NCBI GenBank assembly: GCA_026182355.1
Contig: JAPFBL010000047.1
Span: 1,922,001-1,986,000, forward strand
Direction: 5' to 3'
DNA length: 64,000 nucleotides
Source of the DNA: Hermatobates lingyangjiaoensis
Taxonomy: Eukaryota > Arthropoda > Insecta > Hemiptera > Hermatobatidae
Program-made: the position numbers and the translations under genes
Part shown: positions 8,870-20,990 of the stretch, piece by piece
Numbering within the stretch: position 1 is the first letter of the stretch
How the letters are laid out: every line of letters begins with the position of its first letter
The notes under the pieces: model-generated
The model's input: the letters and a program-made list of their open reading frames with translations, nothing else
The model's database searches: none
Told to the model about the DNA's origin: nothing

Positions 8870-10655
8870 ATTTGCATTTTTGATCTACATGTGTCATCGT
8901 TTGATATTTGTGCTAACTGTTTAATATTTTTGAATAATTTGAATCAGTATATACAAAACCTAAATCATTAGAAATGTAATTATCAACATGAAATAAAAAT
9001 GACTTTTCGGAATAATACAAATTTGAATATAACAAATTAATGTGATTAAATTAGATGTTTAAAATCAGTGTGATTAGAGATATTTATAATTGACACAAGT
9101 GTTAATCATTTATGAAACAAGTCACTAGTCAACTGAAACATATCATTAGGCACGGAACTCATTTCAACTGCGTGGTGTAAAATTACAGTAATAAAAGTTA
9201 CATCAGAACATTGCTTAATACTCGAATGAGTACTATTTTAATTTTGAATTTCACTTCCACAGTTATTATGTTAGAATATATTCTTCGCAGCGTTCGTTTT
9301 ATTGCTCGTCTTATCTCATTCTTGGAGTTTTCACTTCTTCATACTAAGAAGAATAGTTTTTCTTACTGCTATGACCTTCTGCATAGTTTTAGTAGTGAAT
9401 AAGTTCTCTTAACTTTTAAACATTCCAAATTATTTACACCATTACAAGATTAGTTTTTATACTTGTACCTGTGGAGTACATATTTTAATTATCTGTTCTT
9501 TTAAAAACACTAAAATTTTTTGCCGTTATAAACAAGATTACATTCTTAAAAATGAATAGCAAATATAAGTGTACAGAAATATTAAATTTGAAACAGAAAT
9601 CTTACTTTTTTTTTTATAATTAAATGTCAGAGTAACTTGGTTTATAATCCTTCAATTTTAATTCATTGCTCAGCACGTGAAAGTTTTATAAACCATTCCT
9701 CTTAATTTGCCAAGTCGATTATTTAACGTTTCCGTAAAGTAGGGAAACTAGAAACATTTCTTGAGCAGCTATATCTGTAGTAATTTTGTATCTCTTGCTT
9801 TTTTTTCTATAACTAATATGGGAAATTAAAAAAATTTTATAATAAAAGTTATTTCATTGTACATTCATGCCAAAAATATACTGTATGATTATTAAGCAGT
9901 AGTAATTTGATGTATTTCAGCAGTAGTAGATTTCTGGTATTCCATTTCCATTCTATGTAACTGTTATATTCAGTAATCAAAGGAATGCTATCTTCTCTAT
10001 ATCAGATATAAATATAATGTGATAGAAATGAAACTATTTAAAACATTATTGAATAAGTACTCTGTTATAAAATTTTATTAAAAATACGTGATTCAAAGAT
10101 GTAGTATTCTTCTTCAGGTTCCTCTAGTGAGAAAGGCATGGTTTCCTGTTTTTATTATCATTACATATACTTGAGAGGAACACAGCTTATTCAGAGCGGG
10201 TTGTTTTGTAATTACAAATGGTTTTTATGGAAATCATTCCGTATTCTCAGAGTAATTCCATAAGTTTTGATTACAATTGTAGAGATAATTTAGTAGATGA
10301 TAGTTCTGCATGTTTATTAATTAATAATAAATTATTGATGTAGGGTTTTATCAATATTAGTTTATTGCCCTAGTATTGAGAAGAACTGGTGATACAGGAA
10401 GGTTTATCGTAAACAATGCACAGTACTAAAGTTAATGATTCAAATGTATTAACAATATAAAACAGAACAGACCTGTCTACACTGAAGGAAGAACGGAATG
10501 CTTTTCTCTATTGTAGTGACTGAGTATTTAAGTCCAAAAGTACCAATCTGACAAGTAATGTAAGAATAGTTTCAATGATTGAATTGTGAAATAAGGTTGT
10601 GCAATAGAATGTTATTCAGAAATAATTCTATATTATTTATGTATCTATTACCCGC
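8870..10655. other. AT-rich stretch, no gene recognised
   Basis: It contains homopolymer runs and short open frames without recognisable motifs. I see no repeat that I can match elsewhere in the window. Confidence 0.4.
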
Positions 10656-10659
10656 TACT

Positions 10660-10900
10660 AATTTAATTGCTGCATTTGATGACACTTCTTTGGCAGATGT
10701 CTATTAGAAGAGGGTAGACGATAACTAAATTTATCAACATCAAAAGCGCTCCACACTGGCAATGTGAAGGGTGTCCGTTCTGAATGTGGAGGTGTGTTAG
10801 CCTAGTATGACCCATCCTTAATCTGTTCATTAATATATCATCTTTCTCCTGAGACAACTGCGATGTTTTCATTATACCTTTAATACTAAGAGTTAGGTTA
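10660..10900 (-). pseudogene. LINE ORF2 C-terminal fragment (Jockey/I/R1-type tail)
   Basis: The minus-strand frame contains NRLRMGHTRLTHLH followed by CQCGALL and a VYPLL stretch. The pattern R-L-R-I/M-G-H-T-R-L-T-H plus C-x-C-G-A-L is a hallmark of the region downstream of RT in Jockey-, I- and R1-like arthropod LINEs. Only about 60 residues are readable before it merges into the SINE at 10889-11215. It is a 5'-truncated, decayed tail. Confidence 0.7.
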
Positions 10901-11215
10901 GGTTGCAGAGGCCGTTTCACGAGAAGACTCAACAGCCAAAGGTTATCTTTCACTTTGTGATACCACAAAATGTATATAAGGAATAGTAAATTTTTCTTAA
11001 CAAAAGTATATTTTGAATAGGGATCTTTAAGAGGTATAGACATTGTACAGGCTCGGGACCAACAGTTTATCTTCCTCTCAGAGATACAACGTGCTCTGAT
11101 TTTTTTTACCTCTCTTGTAAATAAATTGAGGGTTAAGATGGGTATTGAACTCTGGATCTACCAGTTCAAAAACAAACAAGTAAGCCACGGGCTACCGAGG
11201 TTCCCTATCATTAAT
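10889..11215 (-). mobile_element. tRNA-derived SINE, minus strand, decayed
   Basis: On the minus strand it runs from a degenerate tRNA-like head (ACTGGTAGATCCAGAGTTCAATACCC, box B region, near 11145-11165) through the family's central block (GGTCCCGAGCCTGTACAATGTC, 11043-11066). It reaches the tail CTGCAACCTAACCTAAC at 10889-10905. The same blocks occur in the same order at 31350-31630 and 50977-51303. Confidence 0.75.
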
Positions 11216-13995
11216 GTTACTCCTTAATAGGGTGGCTGTTTATTTCACACTCAGTTGCAGTTTTTTTTTATGAATCTAAATACTTAAGGCATTAATTACC
11301 AATCTCCACCCATTTTCTAGTCTTGGAGGCACTGGATTGAGCAGTAAAACTTGTTTTAATATATCATTGCCTCAAATATAAATGTGTTACTACAACGAAT
11401 ATCCTCTTTCTACATTGTAGGTCTGAAATGAGATGTTAAATAAAAATGTCGTTCCTTTGATTGTGTTTTATATTGAAATATTTGGTTATACAGTGGTACA
11501 TACAAAAGACATCCACGAATTTCCATCTTATGAAAGATCTTTTTGAAAAAAAAATGCCTTATCTTACGAACTATAGTTTCATCATACGAAAGGCCAAATT
11601 ATCAAAGACATGCATGTTTCCTCAGCTCTCAGACGTAAACATACCTCTAAAATATAGGGTTTTTTTCTTGGCATTTTCCCAAGATATCGGGATTTTTTGT
11701 AACACAGATGGCTTCGTTTTATCTGGTTTGATAGTGACTCTCTCTAATTGTTATCGCATTGGCCAACCCCTACCCACCAGCATGTCCGGGCCTTTGTTCG
11801 AACAAGGAGAAACTTATCTCAAACGATAGTAGTTAAAACAAGAAAAAATAAAATAAAATAAATATTAAACAGGACAGTAAAAAAAATTATAATCGTTCTG
11901 AAGATAAAAACTATATCAATAAAAGTTCTATAATGTTAAAAAATGATGAAAGCCTTAAAAAGTTCAAAAAATAATCTTCTATTTACTTCATAATTTCAAT
12001 TAAAGTATAAAGTAAGTTGTACGCCTGTGTTCGTACAGTACGTACTTGTTTGTTTCACAGTTAGGAAACGTTTGTGCCCTCTGTACATCCGCCACCATAC
12101 ATTCCCACCCAGTAGCTCAAATCCAAAGCAAAATTCATTGCGTATTGTTATTATTATTTAATTTCATTATTATCAGTATGTTATTACAATTATAATGTGT
12201 GTAACAATATATGTAATAACTATAACATATTATATTAGTTATTACATATATTGGTTATTTTAATTTATAAAGTTTTTTGGGGTGAGTATTAGGGGCTTAG
12301 AACACGTCTATTTACATGGAATTAGCGATTCGTCTTAGGGTAAACTTATATTACTAAACCGCTTCCGGAAAGAAGTAATTTCGTATGAAGAGGTATCACT
12401 GTACAAAACAAAAGCTTTTTGGATGGGTGATAGTTCTTCTGTTGTATCAATAAGGAGAGCAAAAGAGTGACTTTTTCAAGTACTGCTTATACAACTGGTG
12501 CAGCAATGTTTTTAATTCAGAAATCGCAATAAACATTCCCTCAGGAGTAGTAATTTGTCGTAGTTGAAGTATTTTTTTTTTTTAAATAGTCTTATTATTT
12601 CAAATCTAGATAAGTTCATAGGGAATACAGTAAGAGAATACAAACAACTATGTGGCTTATTGTCGACAAGTCTCACTGAAGCTCCACTGTTATCTTTACT
12701 AGTTGTGTACGTGATTCCAGCCACTGAGCAGCTACTGCTAAAGTTATTTCCTGACAGGGAATTTTCTTTAAAAAAAAAAAATCGTATATAGAAATGGTAT
12801 TGCTTTCCTATAAAAGTAAAAACATATGTCAAAATCAGTATTTTTTTTCTTTTTGAGCGCATGTAAACATATTTTCAAGCATGTTTTTAAATCATCCAAT
12901 GTTAGCTAATCTTTGTTCTCGAGTTTTAAGTGAGTCCAATGGTGTCAGCGATTTCCTTAGAGACTGCCGTAATCGATATTGATCTAACCATTGGTCACAA
13001 AACCTGGATTAAAGTAATCTAGTCAGGTCTTAGTCAACATTAACAACTATTTTTACACGTTTGTTTACACGTCTTTTTTACACTATTTATGGTGCTCAGT
13101 GAATGTTGAGTTCCGTGTGATTAGTTTACATATTAGATTACATATATATAGACTTTTATCATAATATGGTAGTTCATTATTTTTATTTTAAAATGATTTA
13201 ATTTTCAGTAAGACTTTTTGCTTTTTTTTCGATTGATTTGTAACTGTAATATTTTATATTCTGTACTATTGCTCCTACAGCCTAATGAAAAGTTTAGAAT
13301 AAAACAAAAAGTCTGGTTTGAAAGTTTGATTTAAACTTGAAAAACTGTTCTACTCCTGTTACCATTTGTATTCTTTTCGTTATTCGAGCCAAGAAGTTCA
13401 CTGTGATATGGTTTGCTTTTTTCACTGCTTTCTTATTATTAGTAACCGACCTGTAGGAAAAAAAAATCGTTACATGTTCATATTATCTGAATAAATCAAT
13501 AATAACAAAAATATTGATGAATCAATTAAAATAAATATAATAAACAAATAACTTAGATGAATCATTAATGTGATTAATAAATAAAATAATATCGTAAATT
13601 ATCATAATTTTCATTGCCTGATGACTAGGATCAGCATTTGTTGTTGTAGTCTAGGTAGGATGTTGTCAATTGTCCATCAATGCCCCTAGTCCCAGATTTA
13701 GGTTTAGGGAGAAACTAACAGTTTCCAATGAGAACTCCAGAACCTGGTTTATATATAATACTAGAGAGCAGTGTGTGGCTCACTTCTTGGTACTTGCTAA
13801 TGCAACTATTCTTCACTTCTCAAAAGGTGAATATTAAACTGAGTGGGTGAGGGTGTAATTTGGAGTGGGTTAACTCAGAACTCACCCAGTCAATTCAACA
13901 TTTGTGTCAAAACAATTTCAAACATAATGGTTTTTGTAGAACCATATATATCTGTAGCAATCATGATGATTTAAACTGTCGCCCTAAAAATTAAT
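11216..13995. other. AT-rich stretch, no gene recognised
   Basis: The only structure I can support is a short palindrome at 12207-12253 (ATATGTAATAACTA / TAGTTATTACATAT). Open frames at 11461-11829 and 12512-12862 are low-complexity or without family resemblance. Confidence 0.4.
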
Positions 13996-14003
13996 ATTGT
14001 CAT

Positions 14004-14600
14004 CTCTTGGGTTGTATTGTTAGACAATATTCTCAGTGGTCAACAATTTCAGGAAGCTACTACTTCCACGAGGGTTTTCCACAATACAAGCAGAAATACC
14101 CGGCGTTGCCCGGGTCTAGAAGTTTTAAGTATAAAATATGAAATGATCGAAATAAAAATTGGGTTCAATATTATTTTATGCATTTTTGTCTTACGAATCT
14201 TTATTCATGATCTACAGTCCCTTGGACGTTTTTAAACATTTTCAGGAGAATAGTGGTACCTAGGCTATGAAAGAAGCATCCTGGAGCAAAAAATCATTAA
14301 ATAACATTGAGCTCGATTTTTATTTCCAACATTTCATATTTTATGCATTAAGGCCGTAGACGCCATATTTCTTGAGAAAAAATGCAAAAACTAAAAATTG
14401 GCAAATTTTTGAGGTTTTTGGGCCTCAATTTCAACATGGTTGAAGACTCTGATTATCAATAGGAAATGAAAGCTCCACACATCTGGCACACAGGACTGTC
14501 CCAATCCTCTTGTTTTGAGTATTGAGGAAAGCCATTTGTCCTTTTGTGATTGAAGGACAAAAGTGGCCACACTCTCAATCCAATATTGATAAGAGTTCAA
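14004..14600. repeat. Left inverted arm of a 4.6 kb inverted-repeat structure
   Basis: Two blocks match the right arm in inverted orientation. 14015-14085 (AGACAATATTCTCAGTGGTCAA...) matches 18488-18572, and 14440-14590 (CAACATGGTTGAAGACTCTG...CCAATCCTCTTGTTTTGAGTA) matches 17890-18045. The intervening 350-450 bp do not obviously match. A GC hairpin CCCGG-CGTTG-CCCGGG sits at 14100-14113. It could be the terminal region of a large DNA transposon, or two inverted copies of one dispersed repeat. Confidence 0.6.
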
Positions 14601-16554
14601 CCAATTTATCAATTTTTTATCTGATTGTATGATATATTACAGTATAACTCATTTACTGTCGTATAGTTATTTAATCATTATATATCATACATGTTCTCAT
14701 AAGTTTGAGAAGTTGCGTATGTCATCAACAAAAGATATGATAAATTATAACAAATATACATCAAATCAATAACCCCAACGAGTTCTGGCATATATGACGA
14801 ACTCATGCATGAATGACTGCAAACATATTCGTCTCCGTGGTACTTGTTTATAATTAATGTCAGTGTCAGTGAATGAATGAGTATCTAACGGCCTACTAAT
14901 TAATTCTATCAGTGATGCGATATCTGGGTTAGCCATTTTTTTAACCACTTGCCTTTAGCAGGAAGGACTTCTAATTATACGCCACTACTCAACGTTTTTT
15001 GATACATGATTTGAATTTACAAGATATGCACGTAAGAATCAGGGGAGTCACCCTAAGTAACCTAGAGAACCCTATGTCTTTAGGTGCCCAAAAATAGATA
15101 TTTCAATAGAAATATCTTTGTGCGGAATTTTTACCATGTTGATCAACTTACAGGTGGAATAAATTTAAAGATTGAAAAATTGAAACAAGCCGGTGAAATG
15201 GTAGGAGTTTTGTTTACTCATTCATTAAGATGCACGACTCATATTTTGCAGTAGGAAATGCCTTTGTCTTACGTTACATGCTCAAATACTCTTTGTTCAA
15301 CCCAACCACCATTAGGGAAGTGGTGAAGTCTACCTCTTGACAAATAGTTCCGGTAACCACTATACCTCTACCGCAGATTATTATAATCATATTAACGGTG
15401 TTGAGAGAGAAACGGAGACAGATAGATGCAATGAGGGAGCCGGGTTGAGGTACAAAGTAGTTCTACATTTCTACAGAGACCTCTCCCTTAGAATATCAAT
15501 GAGAACTGTTTCTACTTCTCTAAAGACATAGTATCAAAAAAAAGTCTTAGCCGTCCCTTTAAAATGTAACTGACTGATTTCAATTTCAAAATGATTTTTT
15601 TTTAGAAATTCACATTCAACTAATTTTTAAAGGATGTGAATAAAATTATCTACTTAAAACTTGTTGAAGAAAATCTGAAATGTAAGGTAATAAAGGCCTT
15701 TAAGAAAACACTTTGAAATTGAAAATTGTTTGAATATCTATTTTATTTAAAAATAAAACTTTATGCATCATATTTTTTCTATGAGTAACAGTTAAAAGTT
15801 TAAACTATTATTTAAACCGCATATGAGTTATTGATTAAATGTGAAAAGACCTCCAGTAACTTGAGTTTTCAGGATTCTTTGTGATCTGGTGGGGACAGAT
15901 TTTATTTAGAATGTATTTCGATTTTATTTATAATCACATAAATACAAACTCACTTACACAAACACCCATTCCATATATTGTGTTTTCTTATAAAGGCATT
16001 CCTGGATCCAAAAATCAAATTAACATACCTAATTTACTAGTAACAAAATTAAATGAATTTAAGTTAATAATTCATATAAAGTCAATTATGGTTGCATAAA
16101 ATCCGAAATATACTCCTAAAGAAATTATTATGAAATATGAAGAGGGAAGTAAGCATTCATCTCTTAACTTTACAAGAAGCATAAATAGCATCTGAAGAGT
16201 TAGAGGTCTAAATTTTGAGATTTAATAGCTATCCTAATACAGCATTTTCAATCTAACTATAAATTTTAGTGGTAATTTTATATATTATGATGATTATTAA
16301 ATCAGAGTAATAATGATTAATATTCATTTTTAGCTCTAAACAAAATTTATATACTCTTTAAGTGATATGTGTTTGGTGTGATTATTAGATTTTCCTGGTA
16401 ATACAAATTAAATTTTCCTGGTTCAAATGAAAGGAACAAAATGCTTACAAATAAATGGGGTGTTTGTTCATTAATACTGCAGTATACACTTCCAATATAT
16501 TGGTAGTCGTAGAGTTTGCCTAACTTGATTAACTCTAGCGTAGCGATCATAATG
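14601..16554. other. AT-rich stretch, no gene recognised
   Basis: It lies between the inverted arms. The somewhat GC-richer patch at 15300-15530 has an open frame (15337-15531) with no recognisable motif. Nothing else can be supported. Confidence 0.4.
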
Positions 16555-16980
16555 AATAACTAACGTCGTACATGCTCGGTACCGACGGATTAATAGGCTG
16601 AAAAATTCGGTGCAGGTTAGGTTAGGTTACAGTGGTAATTAATTCAATGAAAGAACACAAACAGTTAAAAGATTGCCCTCTTGTCATACAACATACTGGA
16701 CAATCTATATGGACATCTCCAATAGACATTGGGAGTCATTATTTTGCCCAATTCAAGTGCCTTTAGAGTAGAGATGTTCAACGAATACCTGATCACCGTA
16801 CAGACTTGTTACTGACGGCTAACATCCTTTTAGAGGATAACTTGATCCGATTTTGCTCATCCCCCAAGTGAATAGAGGACCAGAGTGAATATATAGAATC
16901 AAACCACGGATTTACCAGTCTAGAGTCGAACTCCAAAGCCAAGAGCATATATGTTGCTACTCTTAAGTATAATCGAATAA
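16555..16980 (-). mobile_element. Decayed tRNA-SINE, minus strand
   Basis: The block CGTCGTACATGCTCGGTACCGACGG (16564-16588) is the complement of the SINE's conserved GTCCCGAGCCTGTACGATGT region. It is followed at 16613-16640 by GCAGGTTAGGTTAGGTTACAGTGG, the complement of a SINE tail. Further on (16780-16960) come other pieces resembling SINE central and head segments (GAACTCCAAAGCCAAGAGC). The order suggests two overlapping, heavily mutated copies. Confidence 0.5.
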
Positions 16981-17070
16981 ATTCAATTTTTTTTACATGG
17001 TTTAATTTTTGTAAATCATTTTAAATAATTCAATTATTTCAATCACTTAACTTCTATTATTTATTTGCAG

Positions 17071-17142
17071 ATTCACCGTTGCTTCAACTTTACTACTACT
17101 AATTATCCTTAAAGGCCTAATTTTTGCCTATTTGCATTTCAG
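17071..17142 (+). other. Possible small exon (very uncertain)
   Basis: A pyrimidine-rich tract ending TTATTTGCAG precedes a 72-base segment that ends CATTTCAG followed by GTTAGT, i.e. plausible acceptor and donor sites. One frame is open throughout and would encode about 24 mostly hydrophobic residues (LLLLIILKGLIFAYL). The other two frames contain stops. No neighbouring exon was recognised, and such signals arise by chance in AT-rich DNA. Confidence 0.15.
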
Positions 17143-17889
17143 GTTAGTTATTATTTTAAATGTAATGAATTTAAATTTCTGATTTTCAGAGTTACAAACG
17201 TTATAAATTTTAAAAATATATCTTTTTATATGAGAGCAAGTTTGAACAGATCAGATACAAAATGCCTCATTAGTTGTAACCATGGTAACCATCGATTAAG
17301 AACCTGCTATTGACAGGTGTGAAATAACCAGTTGATATGTTATACAGCTCTGGTGTTTCATCTGGTGTGGATTGTGTTATTCTATTTCAGTAAAATCTTG
17401 AACTTAATCCAAATAGAGGTTGTATGATGGTTAGAAAATTATTTCTCTTAATTACTTATATTAATTAACATTTACTGAATGGTTTAAGTAACCATTATTA
17501 GGTAAGTGACAAGATCAACGAATACCTTCATGCACTGTAGTGATTTTCGAAATTAACTCTTATCGACCCGAGACCTACTATACTAGCATTACTGCGTTGA
17601 TATCAGTAGAAACTGTTTAAGGCTTGTCTAAAAACACCTTAGTTTTGTTATGTTATGTCTTTTTATTTTGTGTTGTGATTTGTCTTGCTTTTTTTGATTG
17701 CATGCATAACTTTTCTTGCTTACGACAACAAATAATATATATACTGATTAAATATCTATACGGCAGTAAAAGAGTTACAATACACAATATATTATAAAAT
17801 CAGAAGTTATCATTGTATATCACATTCTCACTGTTATAAAGAATTCAAGTCTAAAGGATGATAAGTTTGTTGAACTCTTTTCAATATTT

Positions 17890-18572
17890 GATTGAATAAG
17901 TGGCCATTTTCCTCTTTGAATCACTGCAGGACGAAGGACTTTGCTCTAGATACTCAAAACAAGAGGATTGGGACAGTCCTGTGTGCCAGATATGTGGAGC
18001 TTTCATTTCCTATTGATAATCAGGGTCTTCAACCATGTTGAAATCGTGCACGGAGGTATTTTAACCATGTCCTGTCAATACCATAGTAATATTGCATTAA
18101 TAAGGTAGGTGAGTTTTAAGTTTTCAATTTATCCGTGAAAAAAATATTTGTTATTTGCACCAAAACTAGTCGGTTTTTACTACTGTACTTCCCACTCTTT
18201 GAGATTCAGTTTTCTCGCGTGACTTTTTACATAAGAAACGGGTTCATTCATAAAACAAGTAGATAAGTTGAGATCTAAAGAAATTTCTTTTGCTAACTGG
18301 TTAGCATCCTCGTTTGCCGCATAACTCCTCCAGGATTTAATTCACTTTAAATTTATTGTTCATTCAAATTTATTCTCTACTTTTTTACTATTAAGTAAGT
18401 CTGCCATGTGAATAAGTTGTTCTTGGTGTGGTATGGCCTTAGAGGTAAAGTGTTATACAATGGTTAGTGTTACTTCTGGCCAAATATTGTGGATGACCCT
18501 AGTGAAAATAGTCGCTTCCTGAATTGTTTGACCACTGAGAATATTGTCTAATAATACTACCCAAGATATTAT
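17890..18572. repeat. Right inverted arm of the 4.6 kb structure
   Basis: This is the inverted counterpart of 14004-14600. TACTCAAAACAAGAGGATTGG at 17951 and CAGGGTCTTCAACCATGTTG at 18021 form the inner block. TCGCTTCCTGAATTGTTTGACCACTGAG at 18510 forms the outer block. Similarity within blocks is high enough to read by eye, with scattered indels. Confidence 0.6.
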
Positions 18573-20815
18573 CCTATGGCTATTGAGGCTGACTGTGTTG
18601 CGTCTTGCTTCTTGTACTGTTGAAACCATAATGATCCAAATACTTGGGCTACTTTGTTTTGACTTTATAGTATATGTCTAACTTGCAGTTAGTCAGTAGT
18701 TAGTCTTGTATTAACACCTACTTAACAGAAATCTCTTTTATATTTAACTCGTCACTCAAAGTGTGATACATCCATTTAGACGTGACTATAATACCTTTAG
18801 TGATTCGTAGCACTTTTGGTCTCCGTTCCGCCAAAACATTTGTTGCAATTTATCGTTTTAGTTATAGAAAAATATGTTAAACAACTACTTTGATGATCAC
18901 GAAATAAGCTCCCGAACTGCAATTAGTGAAATATTCTCTTTATGTGATATCATTGAATAGTAATGTTTGGCTGTGTGTTTTGAAACACAACAAATTGTGT
19001 TTTTTAAAAAAAACACAATTCCATTTGTATTTCACTTCTGTTGTAACAAAAAGCAGAAAGTGACATCTTTATCATTGCTATAATATGAGAATTTTTTTTT
19101 TAATCGCTACTATAGGATAACAAATTAGAAGTTTAGTCGCAATATTTCTTGATACGCCTCTTATTTCCGAATAAAATGTAATTATTAATTCAAAATCAAT
19201 TTAACATTACGAATACTTTCATTGCTAATTCCAAAAACTTCACAACCTTTTATGGTGTGGTGTGTGAGCGTGTGTGTGGGATAATACTTTTAAGAATATT
19301 TGAGCAAAATTACCTCTGTGCCTACTCACTTAGTAACAAATAAATTTGAAGTGAGCCCTACGCACCTGATCATATGAAATGATTACCATAGAATACCAAT
19401 CATACCAATTTGTTGTCACTAAAATGTTTTTAACCATAATAAACAAGTTTATTATGTTGTTCTTGTTCATGATGTAATGGCTAACTTTTGACCTTCAGAT
19501 GTAACTAATAAATTACTGTAAATCATCACATGAAGAAAACGTTTGAGATCTAGCTTCATGTATTATATGTAGTGATGTAATAAATACAAGTAAAAGTATT
19601 TCTTTATAAAAAAATTTATCTGTTCTTCGCTAAGTAGGTGCAGATGTGATGTAGAATAACATGGTAATTGGAGAAGTACTCAGTATTAACGATGGAGGTC
19701 TCTGATAGCATAACCATATTCTTGCATAATAATTAGTAAGATTTCATCAAGAATCAAGTAACTTATGGCTCAAGGTGATGATAGCTGTAATTTAAATATT
19801 TCAAAAAACGTTTTAATGTTATCTTATTTTATTGATCTTGTACTGACAAATCATCTATTTTATAGTAATTGTTGTTCAGTACTTTTACAAAGCAGTTTAA
19901 CTTTACTTTACTATTCACTCACGAAGTATTGAAAACTATTTCATATAAAGAAAGATGATAAAAATGTATAAATAGCGGTGTTTGCGCTAAGAACACTGGT
20001 GGCTTTCAAGTGGTGATTGCTCTACTCGTGACACTTCCATGATCTTGCACCATCTCAGAAGAGGAAGGAATTTGATCTATCAAATAATCTGACCTGTAAT
20101 GATCTTCAAACATCCACACTTAGATACAGACACCAGTACGCATATATACACAGGCTCATACATGCTAAATGTAAATACTAGATCAGGAAGAAAGTCAATA
20201 ATGAAAATCCATATTCCATTAAAAGAACACATCCCGACGGAATACCGTTAATTATTTGAAATAATAAGCTCCTGCTTAAAACCAATGTAAACATTAATAT
20301 ACTAGCTCGGTTTAATATCAAACAACTGTTCAAATATTAAAGATATTTGAATTTTACTAAAAATATAAAGAATGTTGTTATAGTATACCTATTTTTTTTT
20401 AATTGTCAAATCCTACTACATTACATACTGTATACAGGAATAATAATATTTAAAAAAGATATTACTTTTTGTTTATTAGTTATGAGAATATTAAAAAAAG
20501 CTGTTTAAAAATCTATTTAGTTGGAAGAGTCGCAAGTCTTTGTTCTCTGCGAAGCGTTCTCAAAGAGGTGAGCTTGACGAGCGTGCCTCGAATATCAATG
20601 AGTTATGTAGCCCTCAACTTCAGGCTGACATTTCGTCATCATTCACAAAATTATCATGCCAGGATTTTTCTAATTTACTAAACAATATGATGATAAATCA
20701 AATTGAACTGAACATTATAATTGTTTGGACGTTAAATTGTGTTAAAAATTCATAAAATATGCAAATCTACATGTCTTGGAATATAATTGAAAATAATGTT
20801 GAGAAATGCATATTT
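18573..20815. other. AT-rich stretch, no gene recognised
   Basis: It contains a small palindrome at 18993-19020 (AATTGTGTTTTTT / AAAAAAAACACAATT) and a GT-rich patch at 19255-19280. The overlapping open frames at 20469-20755 have no recognisable domain. Confidence 0.4.
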
Positions 20816-20819
20816 TTAC

Positions 20820-20990
20820 TTTAACATAAGTAAAGTATAGTGATCGTGGAAAAAAATCGATCTCGAGATTTTGACGGAATTATATGTTTTGAGGTCCCAA
20901 AAGTCGTTTTATGAAGTTTTTTCGATGACGTCTGTGTGTGGGTGGGTGGGTATGTTAGCATTGCTTGTTATTCAAATTATATTTACTGAA
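20820..20990 (+). repeat. Dispersed repeat shared with 61125-61300
   Basis: From AGTAAAGTATAGTGATCGTGG through ATCTCGAGATTTTGACGG, TTTTGAGGTCCC, TTTATGAAGTTTT and GTGGGTGGGTGGGTATGTTAGC to GCATTGCTTGTTA, this matches the complement of 61125-61295 over about 165 bp with few changes. The copy at 61 kb lies next to a Helitron helicase remnant, so the repeat may be a terminal part of that element. The link is inferred from proximity only. Confidence 0.65.

Noticed and set aside
11461..11829. 122-codon open frame as a gene
   Set aside because: No initiation context, domain or codon bias could be supported, and the region is AT-rich.
16613..16635. Telomeric TTAGG array (also 10889, 29440, 51295)
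   Set aside because: Only two or three tandem units, always at the end of SINE-like sequence.
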